The position numbers and the translations under genes are program-made. Positions 28,563-37,206 of a DNA stretch of 64,000 bases are shown one piece after another. Every line of letters begins with the position of its first letter. Position 1 is the first letter of the stretch. Under the pieces are notes generated by a model. That model was not told where the DNA came from. It worked only from the letters and a program-made list of their open reading frames with translations, and did no database searches. Origin of the DNA: Comamonas antarctica (lineage in GTDB: Bacteria > Pseudomonadota > Gammaproteobacteria > Burkholderiales > Burkholderiaceae_C). The DNA lies in contig NZ_CP054840.1 in assembly GCF_013363755.1 (NCBI RefSeq), positions 2,845,501 to 2,909,500 on the forward strand, written 5' to 3'.

Positions 28563-29846
28563 TCAGACCTGGGCCAGCGCCTGCTCCAGATCGGCCAGCA
28601 GGTCATCGATATGCTCGATGCCCACCGACAGGCGCACCATGCCCTCGGTCACGCCGGCCTTGGCGAGTTCGGCCGCATCGAGCTGGCGGTGCGTGGTCGA
28701 GGCCGGGTGCGTGGCCAGCGACTTGGAATCGCCGATGTTGACCAGGCGCGTGAACAGCTGCAGCGCGTCGAGGAAGCGCGCGCCGGCCGCGCGGTCGTCG
28801 CCGCCGGCCGCCTTGAGGCTGAACGACACGATGCCCGAAGCGCGGCCGCCCGACTGCTTTTGCACGATGGCGTGGTCGGGGTGGTCCTTGAGGCCGGCGT
28901 AGCGCACCCATTCGATCTTGGGGTGCTTTTGCAGCGTCTCGGCGATCTTCTGCGTGTTCTCGCAGATGCGGTCCATGCGCAGCGCCAGCGTCTCGATGCC
29001 CTGCAGGATCTGGAAGGCGTTCTGCGGCGAGATCGCCGCGCCCATGTTGCGCAGCGGCACGACGCGCGCGCGGCCGATGTAGGCGGCGGGACCCAGGGCT
29101 TCGGTGTAGACCACGCCGTGGTAGCTGACATCGGGCTCGTTCAGGCGCGGGAAACGCTCGCGGTGCTCGGCCCAGGGGAAGGTGCCGCTGTCGACGATCG
29201 CGCCGCCGACGCTGGTGCCGTGGCCGCCCAGGTACTTGGTCAGCGAGTGCACGACGATGTCCGCGCCGAACTCGATGGGGCGCAGCAGGTAGGGCGAGGG
29301 CACGGTGTTGTCGACGATCAGCGGCACGCCATGCGCATGCGCGACATCGGCCAGCGCGCGGATGTCGGTCACGTTGCCCAGCGGGTTGCCGATCGACTCG
29401 ATGAAGATGGCCTTGGTCTTGGCATCGATCAGCTTGCCGAAGCTCTCGGGATCGCGCGCGTCGGCGAAGCGCACCTCGATGCCCTGCTGCGGGAAGGTGT
29501 GCGCAAACAGGTTGTAGGTGCCGCCATAGAGCGTCGCGGCCGAGACGATGTTGTCGCCGGCTTCGGCGATCGTCTGGATCGCATAGGTGATGGCCGCCAT
29601 GCCCGAGGCCACGGCCAGCGCGGCAATGCCGCCTTCGAGCGCGGCCACGCGCTTTTCCAGCACGTCGGTGGTCGGGTTCATGATGCGGGTGTAGATGTTG
29701 CCAGGCACCTTCAGATCGAACAGGTCGGCGCCATGCTGGGCGCTGTCGAACGCATAGGCGACGGTCTGGTAGATCGGGACCGCGACGGCCTTGGTGGTGG
29801 GATCGGGGCTGTAGCCGGCATGGACGGCCAGGGTTTCAATGCGCAT
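28563..29846 (-). CDS. metY: O-acetylhomoserine sulfhydrylase (second paralogue)
   Basis: 427 residues, the classic MetY length. MRIETLAVHAGYSPDPTTKA opens the protein. YTRIMNPTTDVLEKRVAALEGG follows, with the PLP lysine K204 in VHSLTKYLGGHG and SLATHPASTTHRQLDAAE near the end. The product converts O-acetyl-L-homoserine and sulfide to homocysteine. It has its own terminator and promoter region, separate from the paralogue at 21863-23161, so the two are independently regulated. Sequence similarity to the first copy is limited to family motifs, so this is not a recent duplication. Confidence 0.9.
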   Translation of the reverse strand: MRIETLAVHAGYSPDPTTKAVAVPIYQTVAYAFDSAQHGADLFDLKVPGNIYTRIMNPTTDVLEKRVAALEGGIAALAVASGMAAITYAIQTIAEAGDNIVSAATLYGGTYNLFAHTFPQQGIEVRFADARDPESFGKLIDAKTKAIFIESIGNPLGNVTDIRALADVAHAHGVPLIVDNTVPSPYLLRPIEFGADIVVHSLTKYLGGHGTSVGGAIVDSGTFPWAEHRERFPRLNEPDVSYHGVVYTEALGPAAYIGRARVVPLRNMGAAISPQNAFQILQGIETLALRMDRICENTQKIAETLQKHPKIEWVRYAGLKDHPDHAIVQKQSGGRASGIVSFSLKAAGGDDRAAGARFLDALQLFTRLVNIGDSKSLATHPASTTHRQLDAAELAKAGVTEGMVRLSVGIEHIDDLLADLEQALAQV

Positions 29847-30016
29847 TTTCTTGCCTCTTCGGTTTCATGGATGGAAATGCCCCATGGTATTCATCCATGC
29901 GGCGCGGTTTCAAATAAATACTGAACAATAAACGGCGTGACGCTTGAATCAACCTGGCGCATCACATAATGGCCAGCGATTTGCCTCGATACACAGGATA
30001 AGGCGCATGGCGGCCC

Positions 30017-30823
30017 TCAGGAAACGGCCGTGCCGAAATAACCACGGATTTGCGCCTCCAGGCTCAGGGCAGCGAGCCAGGAGGTCTTGGGATTTTCCGG
30101 CAGCGGCGCATTGGCCAGCTCGATACGGAATTCGCCAAACGCGCCGCGCACTTCCAGCGCATGGCAGTTGCGCGTGATGCCCGGGTCGGCCACCAGCTGC
30201 ACCTGGGTCTGCTCGAAGCCCATGCCGGCCAGCGCCACGGCGGCCGTGACATTGGCGTTTTTCGGATAGGCGCGCGCGGATTCGCCGGCCGATCCGCTGA
30301 AGATGACCACGGGTTCGCGCAATACCGCCAGGTCGAAGGCCTCGGCCGCGGGCGTGCCGCTCCACGCCAGCGGCGGCTTGCGCCCCACATAGCGCACGCT
30401 GTGCAGCCCGGCGCCGCGCGCCGCGTCAAGCGCGTCGAGCCCGCCGATCGCGCCCGACACGGTGATCAGCCGGCTTGCACCGGCACGCGCGCTGTCGTCC
30501 AGTTGCGCGCGCAGATCGGCATCGGCGAGCACGCCCACCGAGGTCAGCAGCACGTCGATGCCGGCGCGCAGCGCGGGCGCCGCATGCTCGCGCACCGCGC
30601 CATGGCCCGCGCATTCGACCAGCAGACCGGGCTGCCAGTCGAGCAGCGCCTTGGCGCCGGTCAGTAGCGTGACGCCCGCGGGGGCATCGGCTGGGCCGCG
30701 CAGCACCAGCGCCAGCGCGGCTTCGGGCAGCTGCTGCGCCAGACGCGGCAGCAGGTAGCGGCCCATGGCGCCGTAGCCGAGGACCGCGATGCGCGGCCGG
30801 GGAGTGGAATGTTCAGCGGGCAT
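30017..30823 (-). CDS. L-aspartate dehydrogenase-like protein
   Basis: 268 residues. N-terminal Rossmann domain IAVLGYGAMGRYLLPRL (GxGxxG at about residues 16-21), a middle NAD contact VECAGHGAVREH, and the AspDH block VSGAIGGLDALDAARGAGL. KPPLAWSGTPAAEAFDLAVL follows, then the domain ending in AYPKNANVTAAVALAGMG, which is the family signature. It should catalyse NAD(P)-dependent interconversion of aspartate and oxaloacetate via iminoaspartate, which may feed NAD synthesis or aspartate catabolism. Its start overlaps the end of the PLP enzyme gene by 11 bp, implying translational coupling. Confidence 0.85.
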   Translation of the reverse strand: MPAEHSTPRPRIAVLGYGAMGRYLLPRLAQQLPEAALALVLRGPADAPAGVTLLTGAKALLDWQPGLLVECAGHGAVREHAAPALRAGIDVLLTSVGVLADADLRAQLDDSARAGASRLITVSGAIGGLDALDAARGAGLHSVRYVGRKPPLAWSGTPAAEAFDLAVLREPVVIFSGSAGESARAYPKNANVTAAVALAGMGFEQTQVQLVADPGITRNCHALEVRGAFGEFRIELANAPLPENPKTSWLAALSLEAQIRGYFGTAVS

Positions 30824-32027
30824 AGGCGGTGGCGGCCGTGGGCAGCATCAGTTGGCGGCGCAGTGGCGCATCGGCCATGAATCTTTCGGTGATCTTCAGG
30901 ATGGCGTCCATTTCCGCGGGCGTGTTGTAGCCGCCCATGGAAAAGCGGATCGAGCCGGTGTCGAGCAGGTTGCAGACCACGCCCTGGGAGTAGAGGTACT
31001 TGCGCAGCGCAAACGCCTGCGGGTGGCGGATGCAGACGATGCTGCTGGCCTCGCCGGGGTGCACCGAGGACAGGATCTCGAAGCCCTGGGCGCGCAATCC
31101 GGCATCGAGCCGCGCGGCCAGCGCTAGCGTCCAGGGCGCGAGGTTCTCGACCCTGGCTTCCTCGATCATCAGCAGCGCCTGGGCCAGCCCGTAGACGCCG
31201 GGATAGTTGATGTTGCCGCCTTCGAGCACGCGCGCGTCGCCGCTTGCGGACTTGAGCTGCCAGCCCTGCTCGCGCTTGTCGATGCGCGTGGCAAACGACG
31301 GACCCGAATGTGCGGGACGCAGCTGCGCCAGCAGCGCCGGCGCGACATACAGGAAGCCCAGCCCCAGCGGGCCATGCAGCGCCTTGTAGGCGCCGCAGGA
31401 CAGGGCGCTGATGCCCCAGTCCTCGACATCGATGGGCAGCAGGCCCACGGCCTGGATGCCATCGACCACCAGATGGATGCCCTGCTCCCGGCAGCGCCGC
31501 GCCAGCGCCTCGATGTCGGCGCGCACGCCGGTGCTGTACTGCACGTACGAGACGGCAATGAGGCGCGTGCGCGCATCGACCCGCGACCAGAGGGCGTCGA
31601 GCGTCACGCGCCGCTCTTCGGTGCGCGCCACGCGCACCTCGACGCCGCGCGCGCGCAGATGCAGCCAGGGCACGGCGTTGACCGGATGCTCCTGGTCGTC
31701 GATCACCAGGTTGTCGCCGGGCTGCCAGGGGAAGCCCTGGGCAACGATGTTCAGGCCTTCGGTGGTGTTCTTGGTGAAGGCGATGTCGCGGCTCCTGCCG
31801 CCGATCAGCCGTGCGACCTGGGTGCGCACGCCTTCCGCTGCCGCGAGCCACTCGGGCTTGTCGGCGCGCGCCAAGCTCAGATGGTTGAAGAAATGCTGCA
31901 TCGCCTGGCTCACGCGCGGCGCCATCGGGCTGCAGTACGCCTGGCAGGCATAGATCTTTTCGGCCGTGATCGGGAAATGGCGGCGAAAAGCCTGCTGCCA
32001 GGGCGGCGCGTCGGTACTCGTGTGCAT
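30813..32027 (-). CDS. Class V aminotransferase-fold PLP enzyme (cysteine desulfurase/lyase-like)
   Basis: 404 residues of aminotransferase fold type I, class V. Landmarks are FTKNTTEGLNIVAQG near residue 85, DDQEHPVNAVPW, the aspartate in HLVVDGIQAVGLLPIDV and the PLP lysine K215 in SCGAYKALHGPLG. No cysteine-bearing desulfurase loop can be identified, so transamination, epimerisation or C-S/C-N cleavage of an amino acid are all possible. It is divergent from an amino-acid ABC transporter and coupled to aspartate dehydrogenase, suggesting amino-acid catabolism (inference). Confidence 0.83.
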   Translation of the reverse strand: MHTSTDAPPWQQAFRRHFPITAEKIYACQAYCSPMAPRVSQAMQHFFNHLSLARADKPEWLAAAEGVRTQVARLIGGRSRDIAFTKNTTEGLNIVAQGFPWQPGDNLVIDDQEHPVNAVPWLHLRARGVEVRVARTEERRVTLDALWSRVDARTRLIAVSYVQYSTGVRADIEALARRCREQGIHLVVDGIQAVGLLPIDVEDWGISALSCGAYKALHGPLGLGFLYVAPALLAQLRPAHSGPSFATRIDKREQGWQLKSASGDARVLEGGNINYPGVYGLAQALLMIEEARVENLAPWTLALAARLDAGLRAQGFEILSSVHPGEASSIVCIRHPQAFALRKYLYSQGVVCNLLDTGSIRFSMGGYNTPAEMDAILKITERFMADAPLRRQLMLPTAATAYAR

Positions 32028-32189
32028 GGGGAAATTCTAGAACCGACCTGTTCACCCACGGCTGTTACAGCCTCACTTTTTAAGTCATATGCATAGTTGC
32101 ATTCCTTCTAACCGAAAACCGCCCGATTTGAAATGTTTACTTACAATAAACCAAACCTCGTCTGAGCGCGCAGATTTCAATACATCGGT

Positions 32190-32213
32190 GAATATCATCA
32201 ATATGCAATATTC
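32190..32213. promoter_or_regulatory. Inverted repeat in divergent promoter region
   Basis: GAATAT-N12-ATATTC, perfect six-base arms in the AT-rich 248-bp gap between the PLP enzyme gene and the aapJ-like gene. A GATAAT hexamer (32245-32250) follows as a possible -10 toward aapJ. Candidate operator only. Confidence 0.4.
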
Positions 32214-32275
32214 ATTTCCCTGAAACGCGCCCGCAGCACGATTCGATAATCATCCATCAATCATTCCAATTCAAA

Positions 32276-33319
32276 ATGCGCAATACCTTGCTGCGTCGAT
32301 TGACCCTGGCCGCCGTCGGCGCGGCCGCTGCGTTGAGCCTGGTTCCCGCCAGTGCGCAGGGCCAGAACACCACGGTGGATACCATCAAGAAACGCGGCCA
32401 GATGGTCTGCGGCGTGAGCCAGGGCTCGGCCGGGTTGTCGCTGGCCGACAACCAGGGCCGCTGGAGCGGGCTGGACGTGGACTTCTGCAAGGCGTTCGCG
32501 GCCGCGGTGCTGAACGCGCCCGACAAGGTGCGCTATGTGCCACTGAGCTCGCAGCAGCGTTTCCCGGCTTTGCAGTCGGGCGAGATCGATGTGCTCAACC
32601 GCAACACCACCGTGACCTCGGGCCGCGATGCCGGCATGAACGTCACGGCGCCGGCCATCGTGTTCTATGACGGCCAGGGCTTCATGGTGCCGAAGAAGCT
32701 GGGCGTGAAGAGCGCCAAGGACCTCGATGGCGCCCAGGTCTGCGTGCAGCCGGGCACCAGCAACGAGCAGAACCTCGTGGACTGGTTTGCAACGCACAAA
32801 ATGCAATACCGCGCGGTGGTCATCGAGAACCTGGTGGAGCTCGAGAAGGCGTTCTATGCGGGCCGCTGCGATGTCTATCTGTCGGATGCCTCGACGCTGG
32901 CCGCGAGCCGCTCGTCGCGCGCCGGCCATGCCGACGATTTCGTGATCCTGCCCGAGCGCGTGAACAAGTCGCCGCTGAGCCCCTGGGTGCGCGACAGCGA
33001 CAGCCAGTGGATCGACATCGTCAAGTGGACCGTGCATGCGGTGGTGACGGCCGAGGAGCTGGGCATCACGGCGAAAAACATCGACAGCTTCAGCAACAGC
33101 AAGGACCCGCAGGTGCGCCGGCTGCTGGGCATCGATGCCGGCATCGGCAAGAGTTTCGGGCTCAGCGACAAGTGGGCCTACAACGTGATCAAGGCCGTGG
33201 GCAACTACGGCGAGATCTGGGACCGCAATGTCGGCCCGAAAACCCCGCTCAAGCTCGAGCGCGGCCAGAACGCGCTGTGGAACAAGGGCGGCCTGTTCTA
33301 CGCCCCGCCCTTCCAGTAA
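32276..33319 (+). CDS. aapJ: General L-amino acid ABC transporter, periplasmic binding protein
   Basis: 347 residues. A Sec signal peptide (MRNTLLRRLTLAAVGAAAAL, cleavage after ASA near residue 26) precedes the solute-binding fold: KKRGQMVCGVSQGSAGLS, GRWSGLDVDFCKAFAAAVL, LQSGEIDVLNRNTTVTSGRD and AGRCDVYLSDASTLAASR. These are typical of the AapJ/BztA group that binds a broad range of L-amino acids. No Shine-Dalgarno is evident before ATG 32276. It is separated from the permease gene by a strong terminator, as expected where the binding protein must be made in excess. Confidence 0.9.
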   Translation: MRNTLLRRLTLAAVGAAAALSLVPASAQGQNTTVDTIKKRGQMVCGVSQGSAGLSLADNQGRWSGLDVDFCKAFAAAVLNAPDKVRYVPLSSQQRFPALQSGEIDVLNRNTTVTSGRDAGMNVTAPAIVFYDGQGFMVPKKLGVKSAKDLDGAQVCVQPGTSNEQNLVDWFATHKMQYRAVVIENLVELEKAFYAGRCDVYLSDASTLAASRSSRAGHADDFVILPERVNKSPLSPWVRDSDSQWIDIVKWTVHAVVTAEELGITAKNIDSFSNSKDPQVRRLLGIDAGIGKSFGLSDKWAYNVIKAVGNYGEIWDRNVGPKTPLKLERGQNALWNKGGLFYAPPFQ

Positions 33320-33334
33320 TCCCTCCATACAGGC

Positions 33335-33375
33335 GGCGGCCCGGGTGCAGCAGCTGCGCCCGGGCCGCCTTTTTT
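33335..33375 (+). terminator. Terminator/attenuator between binding protein and permease
   Basis: GGCGGCCCGGG and CCCGGGCCGCC form an 11-bp, very GC-rich stem followed directly by six T residues. The permease ATG starts two bases after this T-run. Confidence 0.87.
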
Positions 33376-33377
33376 CC

Positions 33378-35399
33378 ATGGCATTGCTGGATTTCAGCTT
33401 TCTCGGCCAGCGCGCCGGCTTCCAGATCGCGCAGAGCCTGTGGACGGTGACGCCCGATCAGCCCTACTGGCAGGTGATCGTGGCGGGGCTGGTCAACACG
33501 CTCACCGTGGCCGCGATCGCGATTCCCCTGGCCACGGCGCTCGGGCTGCTGCTGGGCGTGCTGCGCCTGTCGCGCCACCCGCTGCTGGCGCGCGTGCTGG
33601 CCGCAGTGGTCGAGCCGCTGCGCAACACGCCGGTGCTGCTGCAATTGTTCCTCTGGTACGCGCTGCTGCTGCAGCTGCCCGTAGTGCGCGAAGCCTGGCA
33701 GCCGCTGCCGGGCGTCTATCTGTCCAACCGCGGCCTGGCGCTGCCGCTGCTCGAAGGCGCGAGCGGGTGGCCGCTGTGGCTGCTGCTGCCCGCGGCGGCA
33801 CTGCGGCGCCGGCCGCGCCTGGCATGGGCCATGGCCGCGTTCGCGCTGCTGCTGGCACTCGGCGTGCAGGATTACGCCGCCTGGCACTGGGATGCGCCGC
33901 GGCGCGCGGGACTGGGCCTGCGCGGCGGCTGGAGCCTGAGCCCCGAACTCACCGCCTTGCTGCTGGGCCTGACGGTGTTCCATGCGGTCTTCATCTCCGA
34001 TGTGGTGCGCGGGGGCGTGCTGGCCGTGCCCGTGGGCCAGGTCAACGCGGGCCGGGCGCTGGGCATGGACGGGCCCGCGCTGGCGCGCCAGGTGATCTAC
34101 CCCTATGCGGTGCGCGTCGCCGTGCCGCCCTATGCCAACCAATGCCAGATGCTCATCAAGAACAGCACGCTGGCGATTGCCATCGGCTACCAGGAGCTGA
34201 TGGCCATCATCAACACCACCATCACGCAGACCGGCCGCGCGATAGAAGGCATGACGCTGGCCATGGCGTTCTATGCGCTGCTGGGCCTGCTGCTGGCGGC
34301 GGCCATTGCGCGCTACAACGCGCATGTGAACTGCTACAGCGTCGACGCCGCGGGCACGCTGCGCCTGGGACAGGTGCTGCGCCGGCCGCAGTTCAGCCGC
34401 ACCGCGCTGGCGGGCACGCACCAGCGCGCGCTGCTCACGCTGGTGCTCGGGGGCGCCACGCTGTGGCTGCTGTGGCGCGGGCTGCGATGGGCGCTGACCG
34501 ATGCGGTCTGGACCGGTACGGCCGGGACGTGCGCCCAGGCCGCGGGCGCCTGCTGGGCCGTGGTCACCCATAACGCGCCGCTGCTGGCCTTCGGCACGAT
34601 CGCGCCCGCGCAGCGCGCCCAGGCCGGGCTGGCGTGCACGCTGCTGGCGGGCGTGGCGGTGGCGCTGGTGCTGCCGCGGCTGGCGCCGCGCTGGCGCGTG
34701 GCAACGGTGCTGGCCGGTGGCGGCGCAGCGGCCGCGGTGCTGGCCGGCGCCGTGGGCCCGTGGCCCGCGTTGCCGGTGGTGTCCTGGGGCGGGCTGCTGG
34801 CCACGGTGGCCATGGCGCTGAGCGCGATCGTGTTGGCGATCCCCCTGGCCGTGGCGCTGGCGCTGATGCGGCGCAGCCCCCGGCGCGCGCTGCGCTGGCC
34901 CGCGGCCGCGCTGATCGATGCGGTGCGCAGCATTCCGCTGGTCGTGCAATTGCTCGTGGCCTCGTTCTGGATTCCGATCTTCATCGGCGGCGACTGGTCC
35001 AACGCGAAGTTCCAGCTTGCGCTGCTGGCCATCGTGCTGCACACCGCCTGCATGCTGGCCGAAGTGCTGCGCGGCGCGCTCCAGGCCGTGCCCGGCAGCC
35101 AGCGCGTGGCGGCCATGGCGCTGGGCATGCGCCCGGCGGCGGTGCTGGCGGCGGTGGTGCTGCCCCAGGCCCGCGCGCTGGCCGCGCCGGCGGCGCTGGG
35201 CGTGTTTGTCGGCGCGGTCAAGGACACCTCGCTGGTCGCCAGCATCGGCGTGTTCGACGTGCTGGCCGCGGCCAAGGCCGTGGTCGCGGACACTGCCTGG
35301 CGCCCCTACTTCGTCGAGGTCTACTGCTTTGTCGGCCTGTTCTACCTGCTGGTCTGCCTGCCGCTGTCGTGGCTGTCGCGCCGGCTTGCACGCCACTGA
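33378..35399 (+). CDS. Fused amino-acid ABC transporter permease (AapQ-AapM in one chain)
   Basis: 673 residues containing two complete binding-protein-dependent transport permease domains. Residues 1-335 resemble AapQ: PYWQVIVAGLVNTLTVAAIA, PLRNTPVLLQLFLWYALLL, and EAA-loop ALGMDGPALARQVIYPYAVR. Residues 335-673 resemble AapM: RSIPLVVQLLVASFWIPIF, AEVLRGALQAVPGSQRVAAM, and EAA-loop ALGMRPAAVLAAVVLPQAR. Normally these are two proteins that form a heterodimer. The frame is uninterrupted. ATG 33378 has no visible Shine-Dalgarno and lies directly on the T-tract of a terminator. No AapP-type ATPase gene lies in the window, so an ATPase encoded elsewhere must be used. Confidence 0.87.
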   Translation: MALLDFSFLGQRAGFQIAQSLWTVTPDQPYWQVIVAGLVNTLTVAAIAIPLATALGLLLGVLRLSRHPLLARVLAAVVEPLRNTPVLLQLFLWYALLLQLPVVREAWQPLPGVYLSNRGLALPLLEGASGWPLWLLLPAAALRRRPRLAWAMAAFALLLALGVQDYAAWHWDAPRRAGLGLRGGWSLSPELTALLLGLTVFHAVFISDVVRGGVLAVPVGQVNAGRALGMDGPALARQVIYPYAVRVAVPPYANQCQMLIKNSTLAIAIGYQELMAIINTTITQTGRAIEGMTLAMAFYALLGLLLAAAIARYNAHVNCYSVDAAGTLRLGQVLRRPQFSRTALAGTHQRALLTLVLGGATLWLLWRGLRWALTDAVWTGTAGTCAQAAGACWAVVTHNAPLLAFGTIAPAQRAQAGLACTLLAGVAVALVLPRLAPRWRVATVLAGGGAAAAVLAGAVGPWPALPVVSWGGLLATVAMALSAIVLAIPLAVALALMRRSPRRALRWPAAALIDAVRSIPLVVQLLVASFWIPIFIGGDWSNAKFQLALLAIVLHTACMLAEVLRGALQAVPGSQRVAAMALGMRPAAVLAAVVLPQARALAAPAALGVFVGAVKDTSLVASIGVFDVLAAAKAVVADTAWRPYFVEVYCFVGLFYLLVCLPLSWLSRRLARH

Positions 35400-35474
35400 A
35401 CCGCGGCCCGACAGGCCCGGGGCATTGCGCCGATCGGACCCGTGCGCGGGCCGCTTGCGCTACGATCCGGGCCT

Positions 35475-36461
35475 ATGAAACAGTATCTCGACCTCGTCCA
35501 GAACATCTTCGACAACGGCAGTTGGCAAGACAACCGCACGGGCGTCCGCACCCTGAGCCTGCCGGGCGCGATGCTGCGCTTCGACCTGCAGCAGGGCTTT
35601 CCCGCCGTCACCACCAAGAAGCTGGCGTTCAAGTCGGCCGTGGGCGAGATGGTGGGCTTTCTGCGCGCCTGCCGCAGCGCCGCCGATTTCCGCGCGCTGG
35701 GCTGCAAGGTCTGGGACCAGAACGCCAACGAGAACGCGCAGTGGCTGGCCAACCCCTACCGGCTGCAGGAAGACGACCTGGGTTCGGTCTACGGCGTGCA
35801 GTGGCGCCAGTGGCCGGCCTACAAGCTGATCGACCCGGCCCAGCCCCAGGGTCCGGCGCAGATCCAGGACGCGCTGGCCAAGGGCTACCAGCAGATCGGC
35901 GTGCTCGATGCCGCCGCCGGCGAGCAGGCGGGCGTGCTGATGTACAAGGCCGTCGACCAGTTGCGCCAGTGCCTGGACACGATCATCAAGGACCCGGGCA
36001 ACCGCCGCATCCTGTTCCATGGCTGGAACTGGGCCCAGCTCGATGAAATGGCGCTGCCCCCGTGCCACCTGCTCTACCAGTTCCTGGTCGACAAGAGCAA
36101 GGGCGAGATCTCGCTGTGCCTCTACATCCGCAGCAACGACGTGGGCCTGGGCACGCCGTTCAACCTGACCGAGGGCGCGGCGCTGCTGCATCTGGTCGGC
36201 CGCCTCACGGGCTACAAGCCGCGCTGGTTCACCTACTTCATCGGCGACGCGCATATCTACGAGAACCATGTGGACATGCTGCAGGAACAGCTCAAGCGCG
36301 AGCCGTTCGAGTCGCCGAAGCTGCTGCTGTCCGACCGCATTCCCGACTATGCCGTCACGGGCAGGTACGAACCCGAATGGCTGGAAAAGGTCGAGCCTTC
36401 GGACTTCTCGCTCGAGGGCTACCAGCACCACGCGCATATCACCGCGCCGATGGCGGTCTGA
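35475..36461 (+). CDS. thyA: Thymidylate synthase
   Basis: 328 residues. It methylates dUMP using methylene-[18 protein letters not shown] opens the protein (ATG 35475). The dUMP-binding arginine loop lies in [13 protein letters not shown] and the catalytic cysteine C197 in [25 protein letters not shown] and GDAHIYENH follow. Compared with the 264-residue E. coli enzyme it carries an insertion of about 50 residues (about 115-165, after [11 protein letters not shown]), a longer form found in other proteobacteria. folA lies 24 kb downstream. Confidence 0.96.
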   Translation: MKQYLDLVQNIFDNGSWQDNRTGVRTLSLPGAMLRFDLQQGFPAVTTKKLAFKSAVGEMVGFLRACRSAADFRALGCKVWDQNANENAQWLANPYRLQEDDLGSVYGVQWRQWPAYKLIDPAQPQGPAQIQDALAKGYQQIGVLDAAAGEQAGVLMYKAVDQLRQCLDTIIKDPGNRRILFHGWNWAQLDEMALPPCHLLYQFLVDKSKGEISLCLYIRSNDVGLGTPFNLTEGAALLHLVGRLTGYKPRWFTYFIGDAHIYENHVDMLQEQLKREPFESPKLLLSDRIPDYAVTGRYEPEWLEKVEPSDFSLEGYQHHAHITAPMAV

Positions 36462-36482
36462 CGCACAGCAGGCCGCCGGCGC

Positions 36483-36499
36483 CTTAAGACGGCGTTAAG
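36483..36499 (+). promoter_or_regulatory. PmrA/QseB-like direct repeat upstream of PAP2-eptA
   Basis: CTTAAG-ACGGC-GTTAAG. The pattern CTTAA-N6-(C/T)TTAA is the known PmrA/QseB recognition repeat; here the second half-site has one mismatch (G for C/T). It ends 23 bp before the PAP2 start codon. No good -10 or Shine-Dalgarno is visible between, so the message may have a very short leader. Confidence 0.6.
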
Positions 36500-36522
36500 C
36501 TGCGGCTTCAACACTTCCGGGT

Positions 36523-37206
36523 ATGAACAAGTACCTGGATCGCCAGAGCCGCGCTGCCCTGGCCGTTTTCTGCCTGATCGCGCTGTGGGATGCGTCAGGC
36601 CTCGACACTGCGCTGGCGCAGCTGGCCGGCTCCCACGCCGGCTTTCCGCTGCGCGACAGCTGGCTGCTTTCCACCGTCTTTCACGACGCCGCGAAGTCGC
36701 TGGCCTGGCTGGGCGCGCTGGCGCTCGCGGCCACCACGGTCTGGCCCTGGGGACCGTTTCGCGGCCTGCCCTTCGCGCGCCGGCTGCAACTCGCGGCCGT
36801 GACCATTGCCGCCAGCGGGGTGATTGCGCTGCTCAAGTCCGGCAGCCACACCAGCTGCCCCTGGGACCTGCAGGAATTCGGCGGCGTGGCCAGCCAGGTC
36901 TCGCACTGGGCAGGATGGCTGCGCGCCGATGGCGGCGGCGGGCATTGCTTTCCCGCGGGCCATGCGTCCACGGGCTTTGCCTTCATGGGCGGCTACTTTG
37001 CCTTGCGCGCCGACAAGCCCCGGCGCGCGCGGATCTGGCTTGCGGCATCGATTGCGCTGGGCCTGCTGCTGGGCGCCGCACAGCAGCTGCGCGGCGCGCA
37101 TTTCATGAGCCACACCCTGTGGACCGGCTGGATCTGCTGGCTGTTCGGCTGGGCCACCGACATCTTCTTTTCGCGCCACGTCGCGCAAGCGCAAGGAGCC
37201 CGCTGA
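36523..37206 (+). CDS. PAP2 family membrane phosphatase
   Basis: 227 residues with five to six hydrophobic segments. The three PAP2 phosphatase motifs are present: LLKSGSHTSCPWDLQEFGG (motif 1, a CPWD variant), CFPAGHASTGFAF (motif 2) and RGAHFMSHTLWTGW (motif 3, arginine and histidine). Active sites face the periplasm. Substrates in the family include lipid A phosphates, phosphatidyl phosphates and undecaprenyl diphosphate. The gene ends in TGATG, sharing one base with the start of the phosphoethanolamine transferase, so the two act together; lipid A dephosphorylation before or alongside pEtN transfer is the likely role (inference). Confidence 0.87.
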   Translation: MNKYLDRQSRAALAVFCLIALWDASGLDTALAQLAGSHAGFPLRDSWLLSTVFHDAAKSLAWLGALALAATTVWPWGPFRGLPFARRLQLAAVTIAASGVIALLKSGSHTSCPWDLQEFGGVASQVSHWAGWLRADGGGGHCFPAGHASTGFAFMGGYFALRADKPRRARIWLAASIALGLLLGAAQQLRGAHFMSHTLWTGWICWLFGWATDIFFSRHVAQAQGAR

